Shown: piece after piece, positions 29,622 to 38,015 of the stretch
How the letters are laid out: each line of letters starts with the position of its first letter
Position numbering within the stretch: position 1 is the stretch's first letter
DNA from: CAIVVT01 sp963823095
GTDB taxonomy: Bacteria; Acidobacteriota; Terriglobia; Bryobacterales; Bryobacteraceae
Assembly: GCA_963823095.1 (NCBI GenBank)
Contig: CAWGKI010000049.1
Location: forward strand, 124,001 to 188,000
Length of the DNA: 64,000 bases
Direction of reading: 5' to 3'
Notes under the pieces: generated by a model
The model's database searches: none
What the model was told of the DNA's origin: nothing
Seen by the model: only the letters and a program-made list of their open reading frames with translations
Position numbers and translations under genes: made by a program

Positions 29622-30593
29622 GTGAACCAGCGTGTGGAGATGTCGCGCAGGGAATTGCTCGCGGGCTTGCTGGCTGCGGTATCGCTCCGAGCCGCGCACG
29701 GGGCCGCGAACCCGGCGCCGCCTCCCGGCCGCTGCCGCGTCACCGCATGGCTGGGCGATCCCCCTCTCGACGCCGCCCAAGTCAAGGCGACCGTGGAAGG
29801 CGCGGAAGCGAAAGTCCTTGCCGTGCGGGACCCGGAGTCGCCACTGCTGCTCAATGTTGTGCTGGATCTGACTGGTGACCTGGCGTTGATCGGACCGGCG
29901 CGCGAGGCGCTCAAGGCGGAGCTAGCGGCGCTCTCTTCGAACGTTTGGGTATCGCTGCTGCGTGCTCAAGATGGGTTGCATGTGCTGAGCGATCCGGGTC
30001 CGGAGCGGAATGTTGTGAACACTCAGCTCGATTCATTGGAGACAACGGGCCGGGCCGGTTTACTGGAAGCGGTCATGCCCGCTGCAGCGCTCGCGGAGCG
30101 CATCCTGCACCGCTCTCCGATTCGAACCGCGATCCTCTTTCTGACCGATTCGAATATCTACAATTACCGCGAGGACTATACGAATCCGGTGGTCAATCCA
30201 AGCGACTCGCGCGACCTGAGCCGGCGTTTTCCCGAAGCGCTGATCCGGGAGAAGACGGCGAAACTCGCGGCTGCTTTGAACTCGACCGACGTGCCGGTCT
30301 TCGTGCATCACCTCGCCTGGCTTCGCGACCGGTTGAATGAGGCCTATCAAGCCGGCCTGCAGCAGGTCGCGGAGGCGACCGGCGGTTACGCCACGTTCAG
30401 CCGCGCGCCCGGCGACATCGCCGGCGATCTGAGCCAGGCGATCAAAAAGATCGCGAGCGAATGGTCCGTCGATCTGGAGTTGCCCGCCGGCACGAAGCGG
30501 ACCTACTCCGTGCAGCTCACAGTGGAAGGTCGCGAAATCCAGTACCGCACGAAATACACCCTCGCCACGCATGCGAAAGGAAGCCTGTCATGA
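29622..30593 (+). CDS. VWFA-related secreted protein
   Basis: The 323-residue product has a GTG start preceded by GAGGG and a signal peptide with SRRELLAGLLAAVSL. The body resembles the acidobacterial VWFA-related domain: LLLNVVLDLTGDLALIGPAR in place of a classic MIDAS strand, TAILFLTDSNIYNY, and KTAKLAAALNSTDVPVFVHH. The metal-binding DxSxS motif is replaced by DLTGD, so metal binding is doubtful. It lies 16 bases after the Oar-like gene and overlaps the coiled-coil gene at ATGA. Confidence 0.8.
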   Translation: MNQRVEMSRRELLAGLLAAVSLRAAHGAANPAPPPGRCRVTAWLGDPPLDAAQVKATVEGAEAKVLAVRDPESPLLLNVVLDLTGDLALIGPAREALKAELAALSSNVWVSLLRAQDGLHVLSDPGPERNVVNTQLDSLETTGRAGLLEAVMPAAALAERILHRSPIRTAILFLTDSNIYNYREDYTNPVVNPSDSRDLSRRFPEALIREKTAKLAAALNSTDVPVFVHHLAWLRDRLNEAYQAGLQQVAEATGGYATFSRAPGDIAGDLSQAIKKIASEWSVDLELPAGTKRTYSVQLTVEGREIQYRTKYTLATHAKGSLS

Positions 30594-31426
30594 ACCGCTG
30601 GCCGCGTCTTGCCTCGTCGATTTTGCCGCTCCTGGCGGCGTGTCTCTTTCTGGTTCTGTGGATCGGAAGCAGAAAGGAAGCCCGCATGACGGAGGGCGAA
30701 CTCACGCAGCTCCGCAAAGCGCATGGCGAGGCCGAGTCGCGTCTGCAGACTCTCGAAGATCAGAACGCGACGATGCGGAAGCAACTCGAGGCGAACGGCA
30801 TGAGTCCGGCTCTCCCTCTGCCCCCGCCGCGCAGTGCGGCGTCCTCCTCCGCGGTCGAAGCGGTGCGCCGGCTCGCGCTCACGCAGCAACAACTGGCCGA
30901 CACTAAGGCCGCGCTGCAGGCCCTTCAGCAACGCACCCAACAACTCGACTCAAGCACCGCACAGCTTCAGAGCGAAAACAAACGCCTCACCGCGGCAGCC
31001 AGCGACGCGCGCGACGAGGCCGACTCACTACGCCGGTTGAACGAGACCATCGATGCCGAGTTGAAGTCAAAAACCGCGCGAGCGGATGCTGCCGACGCGC
31101 TCACCAGCCGCGCTCAAGCCGAGGCGGGCGAGGTGAAGCAGAAACTCAGTCTGACCACCTCGACCTTGCGCGAACTGGACGATATTGCGCGCCGCCGCGA
31201 TACGTACTTGAGCAATCTGCAGCGCAAATATCGCGACGTCAACGACCAGCTTCGGTCTCTCTCCGCGCGCCTGGATCGTTACCGGGATTCCAATAGTGCT
31301 CCCAGCTTCTCCACCGACCTGCCTCGCCTGCAAAGCCTGGTGCAAGGCGCGGAGGAGGATCTGCGGCAGGTGCAGTCACTGAACGCGCAAGCGCAGCGGC
31401 TCTCGCAGAGGCTGCAGACCAAGTAA
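30590..31426 (+). CDS. Membrane-anchored coiled-coil protein
   Basis: The ATG overlaps the stop of the VWFA-related gene. The 278-residue product has one N-terminal TM helix (SSILPLLAACLFLVLWI) and then an almost continuous heptad-patterned coiled coil rich in Gln, Leu, Ala and Arg (QQLADTKAALQALQQRTQQL). There is no enzymatic motif. It is probably an envelope structural protein working with the two genes before it. The longer open frame upstream is out-of-phase sequence of the VWFA-related gene. Confidence 0.82.
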   Translation: MNRWPRLASSILPLLAACLFLVLWIGSRKEARMTEGELTQLRKAHGEAESRLQTLEDQNATMRKQLEANGMSPALPLPPPRSAASSSAVEAVRRLALTQQQLADTKAALQALQQRTQQLDSSTAQLQSENKRLTAAASDARDEADSLRRLNETIDAELKSKTARADAADALTSRAQAEAGEVKQKLSLTTSTLRELDDIARRRDTYLSNLQRKYRDVNDQLRSLSARLDRYRDSNSAPSFSTDLPRLQSLVQGAEEDLRQVQSLNAQAQRLSQRLQTK

Positions 31427-31428
31427 CC

Positions 31429-31454
31429 CTGGGAACGCCGATCTCCAGATCGGC
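31429..31454. repeat. Family B hairpin repeat
   Basis: CTGGGAAC followed by the perfect hairpin GCCGATCTCCAGATCGGC (31437-31454). Identical copies are at 63368-63393 and, in reverse orientation, at 37305-37330. Here it sits just after the coiled-coil gene. Confidence 0.8.
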
Positions 31455-31459
31455 TCCGT

Positions 31460-31783
31460 TTAGCGGCCCAGTATCAAGGTGCGGAACTCATCGACGATCC
31501 GGTCTTGTTCCTTCGGATCGTCCTTGGCAATGTTCTCCTTCAGCTTTTTGAAGAACTCGCGCTTTCGATTCGCCTGGCTTTCGAGGCCAAGGCGCACGAG
31601 CGTGACAATCGCCTTGCTCATGCTGGCGTCGACCGTCTCGGCATACCGCTCCACCTGTTTGGCGACGGTGGACGGAAGGCCGACGCTATATCGCGGTCCG
31701 GGCTTGCTCCCACGGTCCGCCTTGGATTTGCGCACGCCGGCTTGCCGTCCGCGCTTTGGCGCCGTTGCTTCCAATTGAGGCAT
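31460..31783 (-). CDS. Possible ribbon-helix-helix protein
   Basis: The 107-residue product is Lys/Arg-rich with PRYSVGLPSTVAKQVERYA followed by VDASMSKAIVTLVRLGLESQ, the strand-helix-helix spacing of ribbon-helix-helix DNA-binding proteins. A charged C-terminal helix (KREFFKKLKENIAKDDPKEQ) follows. No toxin partner is visible on either side. It may be an orphan antitoxin or a small regulator. Function is uncertain. Confidence 0.6.
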   Translation of the reverse strand: MPQLEATAPKRGRQAGVRKSKADRGSKPGPRYSVGLPSTVAKQVERYAETVDASMSKAIVTLVRLGLESQANRKREFFKKLKENIAKDDPKEQDRIVDEFRTLILGR

Positions 31784-32451
31784 ACAGCATCAGTCTGCCT
31801 CAGTATGCAGCAATTCTGCAACGCCGGGACGCCCCACCGTCCGGCAGGATCAGCTTGCGGTAGCCTGCCGTCCAGGACGCTCTCTCACCGTCTCACCATG
31901 AGCGGCATGGCATCCGCTCCGCCGGGGTGTTTCTCACTCTTCGGGAGCGGGAAAACTGCATCGATCATTCCTGCAAAACCGTAAGGCTTACCGAAGCGGC
32001 TCTTTAGAATCTGCAAGATACGGGGAGATTTCAGTAAGGCCTAACGGTTTTGCTTCACGAATCAGCCGATTTCCGGCCTCACCAAGGGCATAAACCCGGG
32101 CGCAAGTCCGCCTCGCGTCGCTTGACGCTGAATGCGTGACCCGCCGCGATCGAAACTCGTCGTAGGACTGTGATGGTCTGGATCTCTCCGGCGCTCGATT
32201 GCGCCGGCACTTGATTGCGCCGGGCGACCGAAGGGTGATTGGGTGTGCCGTCCCCGGATTTGGATGCATCAACTCTGCTCGGCGGGAATTCTAACGCTGC
32301 GACAGAACCGCGCAGCCGGCGGTCTGCAATCGGCCAGTCCCGTTTGCCGTTCGAGCGTTTGCGGGTTTGCCCGATTGATTCACTTGTGTTCGCGCATCAG
32401 GCCGGATACCTAAGCGCGCTTCGGTTATACTTCAACCGTGGGAGGGGATTC
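31784..32451. other. Gene-free stretch, nothing convincing seen
   Basis: Short open frames occur on both strands but none has family-like sequence, a good start site or even composition. Imperfect GC hairpins (for example CGGCGCTCGATTGCGCCGG near 32190) are present. It could be remnant sequence of a lost gene. Confidence 0.4.
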
Positions 32452-32886
32452 ATGGCAAGGCGTAAGGTCATCACCACAAACGATGATATCGACCAGGCGT
32501 TGGAAGCGGCCAAGCAGCAGGGCAAAGCCACGTTGGTTACTGCGGTGGAGTATCGGTCCAGCCCCGAGCTGGACATGCTCGTTTTAAGGCTGAGCGACGG
32601 CCGCCGGCACCTGGTTGCGCGTGAAAACGTCGAGGGCTTGCAAGGCGCCACACCGGAACAGATCGCTCACGTCGAGATCCTGGGCGGCGGCACGGGCCTG
32701 CACTGGCCCGAGTTGGACTTCGACCTCTACGTTCCAGCGCTGCTTCAAGACGTCTACGGAACCAGGCGCTGGATGGCTGTACTCGGGCGTCGTGGCGGAA
32801 TGGCGAAGAGCCCGGTGAAGCGCAAGAGTTCGCAAGTCAACGGACGGAAGGGCGGACGGCCAAGACGTGCATCTTCGCGGGTCTGA
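32452..32886 (+). CDS. DUF2442 domain protein
   Basis: The 144-residue product starts at an ATG 6 bases after GGGAGGGG. The central segment LVLRLSDGRRHLVARENVEGL, then LGGGTGLHWPELDFDLYVPALL, matches DUF2442, which often sits beside DUF4160 in toxin-antitoxin-like pairs. No DUF4160 gene is adjacent. The Lys/Arg-rich tail (KRKSSQVNGRKGGRPRRASS) suggests nucleic-acid contact. It is likely a DNA-binding or antitoxin-like protein, but the role is unproven. Confidence 0.82.
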   Translation: MARRKVITTNDDIDQALEAAKQQGKATLVTAVEYRSSPELDMLVLRLSDGRRHLVARENVEGLQGATPEQIAHVEILGGGTGLHWPELDFDLYVPALLQDVYGTRRWMAVLGRRGGMAKSPVKRKSSQVNGRKGGRPRRASSRV

Positions 32887-33021
32887 GCCTTGCGGCAGTG
32901 TTTCACGAAGGGCAAGTTTCGGAACAAAGGGGCACTGCCCCCACGCAGGCGAGGGCGCTGCAGCACAGGTGCTGCGCACCCGCCCACAATAGAGCACAAC
33001 GAATGGACGAGGCGAATCGAG

Positions 33022-33050
33022 TTGACAACTGACACTAGCCAGTTTACGGT
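33022..33050 (+). promoter_or_regulatory. Likely promoter of higBA
   Basis: TTGACA (33022-33027) and TACGGT (33045-33050) are 17 bases apart and the higB ATG follows 8 bases later, close to the expected transcription start. A GTGTACC sequence overlaps the downstream side. Confidence 0.5.
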
Positions 33051-33058
33051 GTACCCTG

Positions 33059-33336
33059 ATGATTAAGAGCTTTAAGCACCGGGGTCTGAAACGGCTCTAT
33101 GAACGCGGTGACCGGAGCGGGATACGACCTGATTGGTAGACACGGTTGAACGAATCCTTACGATTCTCGACAGCGCCGTGACGCCGCAAGCTCTGGATGT
33201 TCCCCGGTATCGCCTTCATTCGCTCAAAGGCGATCTGAAAGGGTTGTGGTCTGTGACTGTACGCGCCAACTGGCGCATTGTTTTTCGTTTTGAAGAGACT
33301 GACGCCTTTGATGTTGAGCTGATCGACTACCACTGA
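33059..33336 (+). pseudogene. higB: HigB toxin, frameshifted
   Basis: The first 26 codons (MIKSFKHRGLKRLYERGDRS, then GIRPDW) match the HigB/RelE N-terminus, then a stop appears at 33137. Adding one base to the GG at 33135-33136 moves reading into the frame VDTVERILTILDSA, continuing to LKGDLKGLWSVTVRANWRIV and the terminal DVELIDYH, a complete 92-residue HigB ribonuclease-fold toxin. As written the toxin is broken while its antitoxin is intact. Either a sequence error or a real inactivating mutation is possible. Confidence 0.85.
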
Positions 33337-33361
33337 GGAGGACCTCTGAGGAGGGAAAGAC

Positions 33362-33664
33362 ATGCCCATGAAAAACCCCGTGCATCCCGGCCGCATCGTT
33401 CGGCATGATTGCCTTGAGCCGCTAGGTCTGACAGTGACCGCTGGGGCAAAGGTTCTCGGCGTCAGCCGGCAGACTCTTACCAAGATCATCAACGGCAAGT
33501 CGGGCATCAGCCCGGAGATGTCTATTCGGCTAACGAAGGCATTCGGCAGCACTCCAGAGACTTGGTTGCGAATGCAGCTTGCCTATGATCTTGCCGCCGT
33601 CCGCAAGGACGAGGGCAAAATTAAGGTGCAGCGGCAGCGCGTTCCGCCAGAATTGCACGTGTAG
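33362..33664 (+). CDS. higA: HigA family antitoxin (XRE-type)
   Basis: The 100-residue product has the HigA pattern: NPVHPGRIVRHDCLEPLGLT, the helix-turn-helix GAKVLGVSRQTLTKIINGKS (about 28-47), and AFGSTPETWLRMQLAYDLA. It would bind HigB and repress the operon. It follows higB by 25 bases in the usual toxin-first order, with GAGGAGG and GAGGGAAAG sequences before the ATG. Confidence 0.94.
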   Translation: MPMKNPVHPGRIVRHDCLEPLGLTVTAGAKVLGVSRQTLTKIINGKSGISPEMSIRLTKAFGSTPETWLRMQLAYDLAAVRKDEGKIKVQRQRVPPELHV

Positions 33665-34023
33665 GGATAGCCGCTGCAACCTGGGCTTGGTCTGGATCTC
33701 CGGATTCGGAATGCGGCGGAAGAGCGGCAAGTGATGTTGGAGATTGGGATTTGCGTATTGTCCCTAGATTGACATTGACGTCTGCGCTCGCAACTACGCG
33801 GTTGGTTCACTTGCCGCAAATCCATAGTCCGGGGAGAGTAGGCGCAGATCACAGCAAATTCGTTCATCGCGCGTGGCCTACTATCGTCGCACCTCAGCGG
33901 CGCACCTACTGTAGCCGGCTGGCAGACGCTACTTCCGAAAACCACCGCTGTCGCCGAAGCCAACCGATGAGGTTGGTAGCGCTCGTTCGCTCAGATTGCT
34001 CGGGTGCGCCACGGCGGCCTCAG
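33665..34023. other. Gene-free stretch between higA and korC
   Basis: No supported gene, strong hairpin or repeat family was seen. The open frames crossing here are extensions of out-of-phase korC sequence. Confidence 0.45.
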
Positions 34024-34626
34024 TTAGTTGGCCGACTCCAACTCCTCTTTCCCGTCGGCGTCTTCCTCCACTGCCAGCGGCCCGGACGCCAGCAGCTTCT
34101 CGCCATAGGCATAGCCTTCGTCGAACGCGGCAAGGTTCAATTCGCGGAATCGTGCGGGTACCGAATCGTTCACGGACTGGCGGCAGGACTCCCGAGAAAC
34201 AACTCCGGAGATGGCGCACAGGAAGCCCAGAATCACCACGTTCAGCACCATCTTCTTGCCGAGTTTCTCGGCCAGTCTGGTGGCGGGGATGCCGTACACC
34301 TTCAGATGCTGAGGCAGGTTCTCCAGCCGCACCAGGTCTTCTTCTACCAGCAGGACGCCGCCCTCTTTCACGTCGGGGGTGAAACGGGTGTAGGCCTCTT
34401 GCGACATGACAACGAGGATGTCCGGGTTGGTGAGGTACGGGTAGAGGATTGGCTCGTCGCTGACGATCAAAGCCGCGCTGGCCGCGCCTCCGCGCGCCTC
34501 GGGGCCGTAGTTCTGGGTCATCGTGGCGTAGCCGCCCTGATACAGGGCCGCAGCCTTGCCCAGGATGTGCGCCGACAGTATTACGCCCTGCCCGCCGAAT
34601 CCCGCGATTCGAAGCTCTTTCAGCAT
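34024..34626 (-). CDS. korC: 2-oxoacid:ferredoxin oxidoreductase, gamma subunit
   Basis: The 200-residue product starts MLKELRIAGFGGQGVILSAH, the hallmark of the gamma domain, followed by NYGPEARGGAASAALIVSDE and KKMVLNVVILGFL. It is the CoA-side subunit of the four-part oxidoreductase that oxidatively decarboxylates a 2-oxoacid to acyl-CoA with ferredoxin as electron acceptor. The ATG overlaps the end of korB by a few bases. The symbol assumes a 2-oxoglutarate enzyme; a branched-chain oxoacid enzyme is possible. Confidence 0.92.
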   Translation of the reverse strand: MLKELRIAGFGGQGVILSAHILGKAAALYQGGYATMTQNYGPEARGGAASAALIVSDEPILYPYLTNPDILVVMSQEAYTRFTPDVKEGGVLLVEEDLVRLENLPQHLKVYGIPATRLAEKLGKKMVLNVVILGFLCAISGVVSRESCRQSVNDSVPARFRELNLAAFDEGYAYGEKLLASGPLAVEEDADGKEELESAN

Positions 34627-35518
34627 TCGCCGCAACCCTCGCCTTCTTCGTGCTCTACCTGCGGCGGAGCATCGATCCATTCCTGGTAGTTCGCGCCAAG
34701 CCTCTCGCGCATCAGCGTCAAATAGTCCGGACGCTCGCGATCGACGAACTTGCCGACGATGATTTCCTTGCCGGGAAGCATCGCCACCTCGTGGGTCGGA
34801 GCGCCGTTGCGGACCTTGCTCCGCTCTTTGTAGTCCTTCATCGCAGCCAGCCCATCGCCCATGTTGTTCCTGCGCTGGAACAGCGTCGGGCAAGGCGTGA
34901 CTACTTCGATGAAGCGGAAGCCCTTCTTCTTGAGGGCCTCGGCCATCGAGGTCTCGAGCTGCTTGACGTGGAACGCGGTCCAGCGGGCGATGTAGGTTGC
35001 TCCGGCAGCGTCGACAAGTTGCGGGATGTTGATGTCCGGCTCGAAGGCGCCGTACGGCGTTGTTGAAGACATCGACCCCGTGGGCGTGGTCGCGGCCGCC
35101 TGTCCGCCCGTCATGGCGTAAATCATATTGTTGACGCACACCACCAGCAGGTTTACGTTGCGCCGCGCGGCGTGAATCAGGTGGTTGCCGCCGATGGAGA
35201 CCAGGTCGCCGTCGCCGGAGTAAACTACTACGTTCAACTCGGGGTTGGCCAGCGCCAGGCCCGTGGCGAAGGGAATCGCGCGCCCGTGAGTGGTGTGAAA
35301 GTGGTCGGTCCCAATGTAGCCGCCCACCCGGCCCGAGCAACCGATGCCGCTCACCATGACCAGCTTCTTCATGTCCACTTGATTCTTGATCAGGGCGTGA
35401 ACGAAGCTGTTCACCGTCGTGCCGATGCCGCAACCGGGGCACCAGATCGACGGAATGCGGTCCATGCGAAGCAGGTCTTCAACCGGATTGTGAGCGGCAA
35501 TTCCATGAGCGTGCTCAT
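34620..35518 (-). CDS. korB: 2-oxoacid:ferredoxin oxidoreductase, beta subunit (start disturbed)
   Basis: The thiamine-diphosphate subunit: MDRIPSIWCPGCGIGTTVN, SGIGCSGRVGGY, the TPP motif VVYSGDGDLVSIGGNH, and a Cys-rich end. In the frame as written, only an internal ATG (35463-35465) is a normal start. The family N-terminus HNPVEDLLRMDR lies upstream of it without a start. An ATG at 35516-35518 reading MSTLMELP would join it if one base were added near 35494-35499, giving about 299 residues. That ATG would overlap the alpha stop as ATGA. Confidence 0.88.
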
Positions 35519-36722
35519 CCCTTCGCTCCCTTTCTCGATCGCCGCCAGGATGTCCAGCGGACGGTGCACCGTGCCGCCGGCATGGGGCATGGCGATGGTC
35601 TGGCAGTGGCCGCCCGCGCAACGCTCCACTTCAAGAACCACCTGGCCCATGTTCAATTCGGGCGCGACGAAAGCCTTTACCCGCTTGGCGACTTCGCGGA
35701 AACGCTTCTCCGGGAACGGCCAGACGCCCTTGCAGCCGCATGCGGCCTACCTTTACGCCCTTGGCGCGCGCCAATTGGATGGCCCGTTCGGCGACGCGCG
35801 ACGTGATGCCATAGCTGACCACCGCGACGTCGGCGTCGTCCATGTGGTCCTCGTCGATCAGGGTGAGTTCGTCCTCGGCCCGGCGGATCTTGTCGAATTG
35901 GCGATTAATCAGGAGCCTCTGCGCCTCGGCGTTGCCGAGCGGATAGCCGCGGCGGTCGTGGGTCATGCCCGTGACGTAGATCTTGTATCCTTCTCCAGCG
36001 GCGGCCATTTCGGGGACCAGGTCCTCGCCGATCTCCCCATACGCCAGGAACTTGCCCGGCGCTTTCGATGGGGCGCGGCGCGGGAAGATTTCGATCTCTT
36101 CCGCTTTGGGGATGACGACTTTCTCGGTCATGTGGCCGACGCATTCGTCCATCATCACCATCACAGGAACGCGGAACTGCTCGGCCAGATTGAAAGCTTT
36201 GACGGCCAGCCAGAAGCACTCCTGCGGCGAATTCGGCACCAGCGCGATCAGGCTGTAATCGCCGTGCGAGCCGAAGCGCGCCTGCATCATGTCGCCCTGT
36301 GCCGGCAGCGTCGGAAGACCCGTGGATGGGCCGCCGCGCTGGACATTGAAGAAGACGCAGGGCGTCTCCGTCATGGCGGCGTAGCCGATGTGCTCCATCA
36401 TCAGGGAGAAGCCGGGGCCGGAAGTCGCGGTGAAGGCCTTCTCGCCGGCCCACACCATGCCCTGCAGCGTGATGGAGGCCGCTAACTCGTCTTCCATCTG
36501 GATAAACAGACCGCCGAGCTGCGGCGCCCGCGAGGCAAAGCGTTCGACGATCTCCGTCGAGGGAGTGATCGGGTAGCCTGCGCCAAATCGCGCTCCGGCG
36601 GCCAGCGCGCCTTCACACGCCGCGGCATCGCCATTCATAAAATGCGTGCCGGTCAGCACAGCGCGCGGATCGGCGTGCTGCATGGCTCTATGGGTTTTCA
36701 TCGTTTCTGCGATTGTCGCCAT
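35515..36722 (-). CDS. korA: 2-oxoacid:ferredoxin oxidoreductase, alpha subunit, frameshifted C-terminus
   Basis: Binds the oxoacid and forms the active site with beta. From 36722 the frame reads HFMNGDAAACEGALAAGARF, GYPITPSTEIVERFA, and SGPGFSLMMEHIGYAAMTE. After RMRLQG (near 35730) the frame goes wrong. Removing one base from the run at 35727-35729 restores VWPFPEKRFREVAKRVKAFV and MGQVVLEVERCAGG, continuing to about 35530. A second extra base near 35528-35533 would give a stop that overlaps korB. The corrected length is about 401 residues, normal for KorA. Confidence 0.88.
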
Positions 36723-36723
36723 C

Positions 36724-36987
36724 TCAGGCTTCCTTTCCAGGCTGGCTTTGCGCCAGAGCCGTTGGGCGAACCTGCGGCTCCCGGTAACCGAAAATCGCGA
36801 AATCCGGGCAGTACATGCCGCACAGATTGCAGCCGGAGCATTTATCTCCGTCCACGAGATGTGGCGGGTGGTAGCCTTTGGCGTTGAACGCCGAGGAAAG
36901 CTTCAGAACGTGGGTGGGACAGAACTCCACACAAAAACCACAGCCCTTGCAGCGTTCGGTTACGACAACAACGGAGCCTCGATTCAA
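36724..36987 (-). CDS. korD: Ferredoxin-type delta subunit of the oxidoreductase
   Basis: The 87-residue product has two 4Fe-4S motifs, CKGCGFCVEFCP and CSGCNLCGMYCPD, which pass electrons from the thiamine site to ferredoxin. The start is a TTG at 36985-36987 with AAGGAGG seven bases upstream; the longer open frame has no such site. It is the first gene of korDABC, and korA begins one base after its stop. Confidence 0.9.
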   Translation of the reverse strand: MNRGSVVVVTERCKGCGFCVEFCPTHVLKLSSAFNAKGYHPPHLVDGDKCSGCNLCGMYCPDFAIFGYREPQVRPTALAQSQPGKEA

Positions 36988-37186
36988 GGAGCGCCCCTCC
37001 TTCCATACCCTGGAGCTACATGCAATTGGGGTTCCGCACTGTATCGTCTGAATTGTGATGAAGATTCCTACAGATAAGCCGTGTCTGCGTCCCCGGATTT
37101 GACGATTGGGGGATAGCACCCACATGCGGCGGGTGCTCGCCTCGGGCATTTGACTCCACCAACCTGTTGTGGGGAATACGACGCAG

Positions 37187-37216
37187 AACGGAGCCACGAC
37201 CGCAAGGGAGTGGTTG
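37187..37216. repeat. Family A repeat, single arm
   Basis: ACGGAGCCACGACCGC followed by AAGGGAGTGGTTG, the same arm as the left half of the copy at 9136. No reverse arm is nearby. Confidence 0.7.
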
Positions 37217-37304
37217 TAGCGAGGTTTCTGCGATGACCATGCAGGCCCGGATCGCGCCCACGCGAAGTGAGTTTGCTTCGTCGCCTATCACGCGGAAGTT
37301 CACG

Positions 37305-37330
37305 GCCGATCTGGAGATCGGCGTTCGCAG
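37305..37330. repeat. Family B hairpin repeat, reverse orientation
   Basis: GCCGATCTGGAGATCGGC hairpin followed by GTTCGCAG, the reverse complement of the copies at 31429 and 63368 with one change in the flank. Confidence 0.75.
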
Positions 37331-37340
37331 GGGGGCGATC

Positions 37341-37790
37341 TCAAGCGAGAGGGCGCCAGTCCTCATCACTCTCTTCGAGGTAGATGTAGGTGGCTTGCCC
37401 GCTGGCGATCACCCGGCCCTGGCCGTCGCGGACCTTCGCTTCGCCGAACACCACTGTCCTGCCGGCCTTGATGAGATGCGCGCGGCAGTGCAATTTACCC
37501 GCTGACGCGGGACGCAGGTAGGTTACTTTCAAGTCCACCGTGCTCAAGCGGCGGCCGCCCGAAAGCGCAACGGCGGCAATGCCGACGGCCGCATCGACGA
37601 GCGTCGCGGTGACCCCGCCGTGCAGAGTGCCGTGTCCGTTCTGCATGTCCGGCCGCATCTCGCACTCCAACGCCAGGCCGTCCTTGAACATTCTCACCAC
37701 CCGGAGGCCCAGATGATGGTTGAAGGGCATTTGGGGAATGAGGGCGCGCGTCTGAGCCAGATTGAACGGGTGGCGTTTCACGCCCGACAT
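37341..37790 (-). CDS. PaaI-type hotdog-fold thioesterase
   Basis: The 149-residue product starts at the ATG 37788-37790; the open extension upstream runs through a palindromic repeat. The hotdog signature is clear: NGHGTLHGGVTATLVDAAVG, with the catalytic Asp of the LVDAA helix, then TVDLKVTYLRPA and an FGEAKV strand. It hydrolyses an acyl-CoA, possibly an aromatic or medium-chain one. It is divergent from the beta-oxidation gene, consistent with shared acyl-CoA metabolism. Confidence 0.9.
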   Translation of the reverse strand: MSGVKRHPFNLAQTRALIPQMPFNHHLGLRVVRMFKDGLALECEMRPDMQNGHGTLHGGVTATLVDAAVGIAAVALSGGRRLSTVDLKVTYLRPASAGKLHCRAHLIKAGRTVVFGEAKVRDGQGRVIASGQATYIYLEESDEDWRPLA

Positions 37791-37808
37791 TATGGCATGA
37801 TCGGCAAA

Positions 37809-37960
37809 AGTGGGGCGGACGCCCTCGTCGGCGACCGGCCCCCCTGCCGGTCTTGTGCGGCGACTCCGAAAAAGCGTCCAACGCTTCGAACCGTCACCCA
37901 CTGGTGATCGCCGAATGTGCGACCAGGGGGTCGCACGCGGACGTGGGCGTCCGCCCCACT
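37809..37960. repeat. Composite palindromic repeat (family C-like)
   Basis: The outer arms AGTGGGGCGGACGCC (37809-37823) and its reverse complement (37946-37960) enclose two hairpins: GACCGGC/GCCGGTC near 37833-37852 and GTGCGACC/GGTCGCAC near 37917-37936. It fills the divergent gap between the thioesterase and FadB-like genes. Confidence 0.75.
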
Positions 37961-38015
37961 TTTCCCCGGCAGGCAACTTCCCGTTGGGCTACGATTCGAC
38001 TGGAGGCGATCTGAA

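Larger units (their letters stand above)
36988..37340. other. Gene-free stretch with two repeat copies
   Basis: No gene was supported. It contains a family A arm (37187-37216) and a reversed family B hairpin (37305-37330), and otherwise should hold the korDABC promoter, for which no clear boxes were seen. Confidence 0.5.

Noticed and set aside
31988..32272. A 94-codon minus-strand frame upstream of DUF2442
   Set aside because: No start site or family match. The final third looks weakly protein-like, but there is not enough to support a gene.
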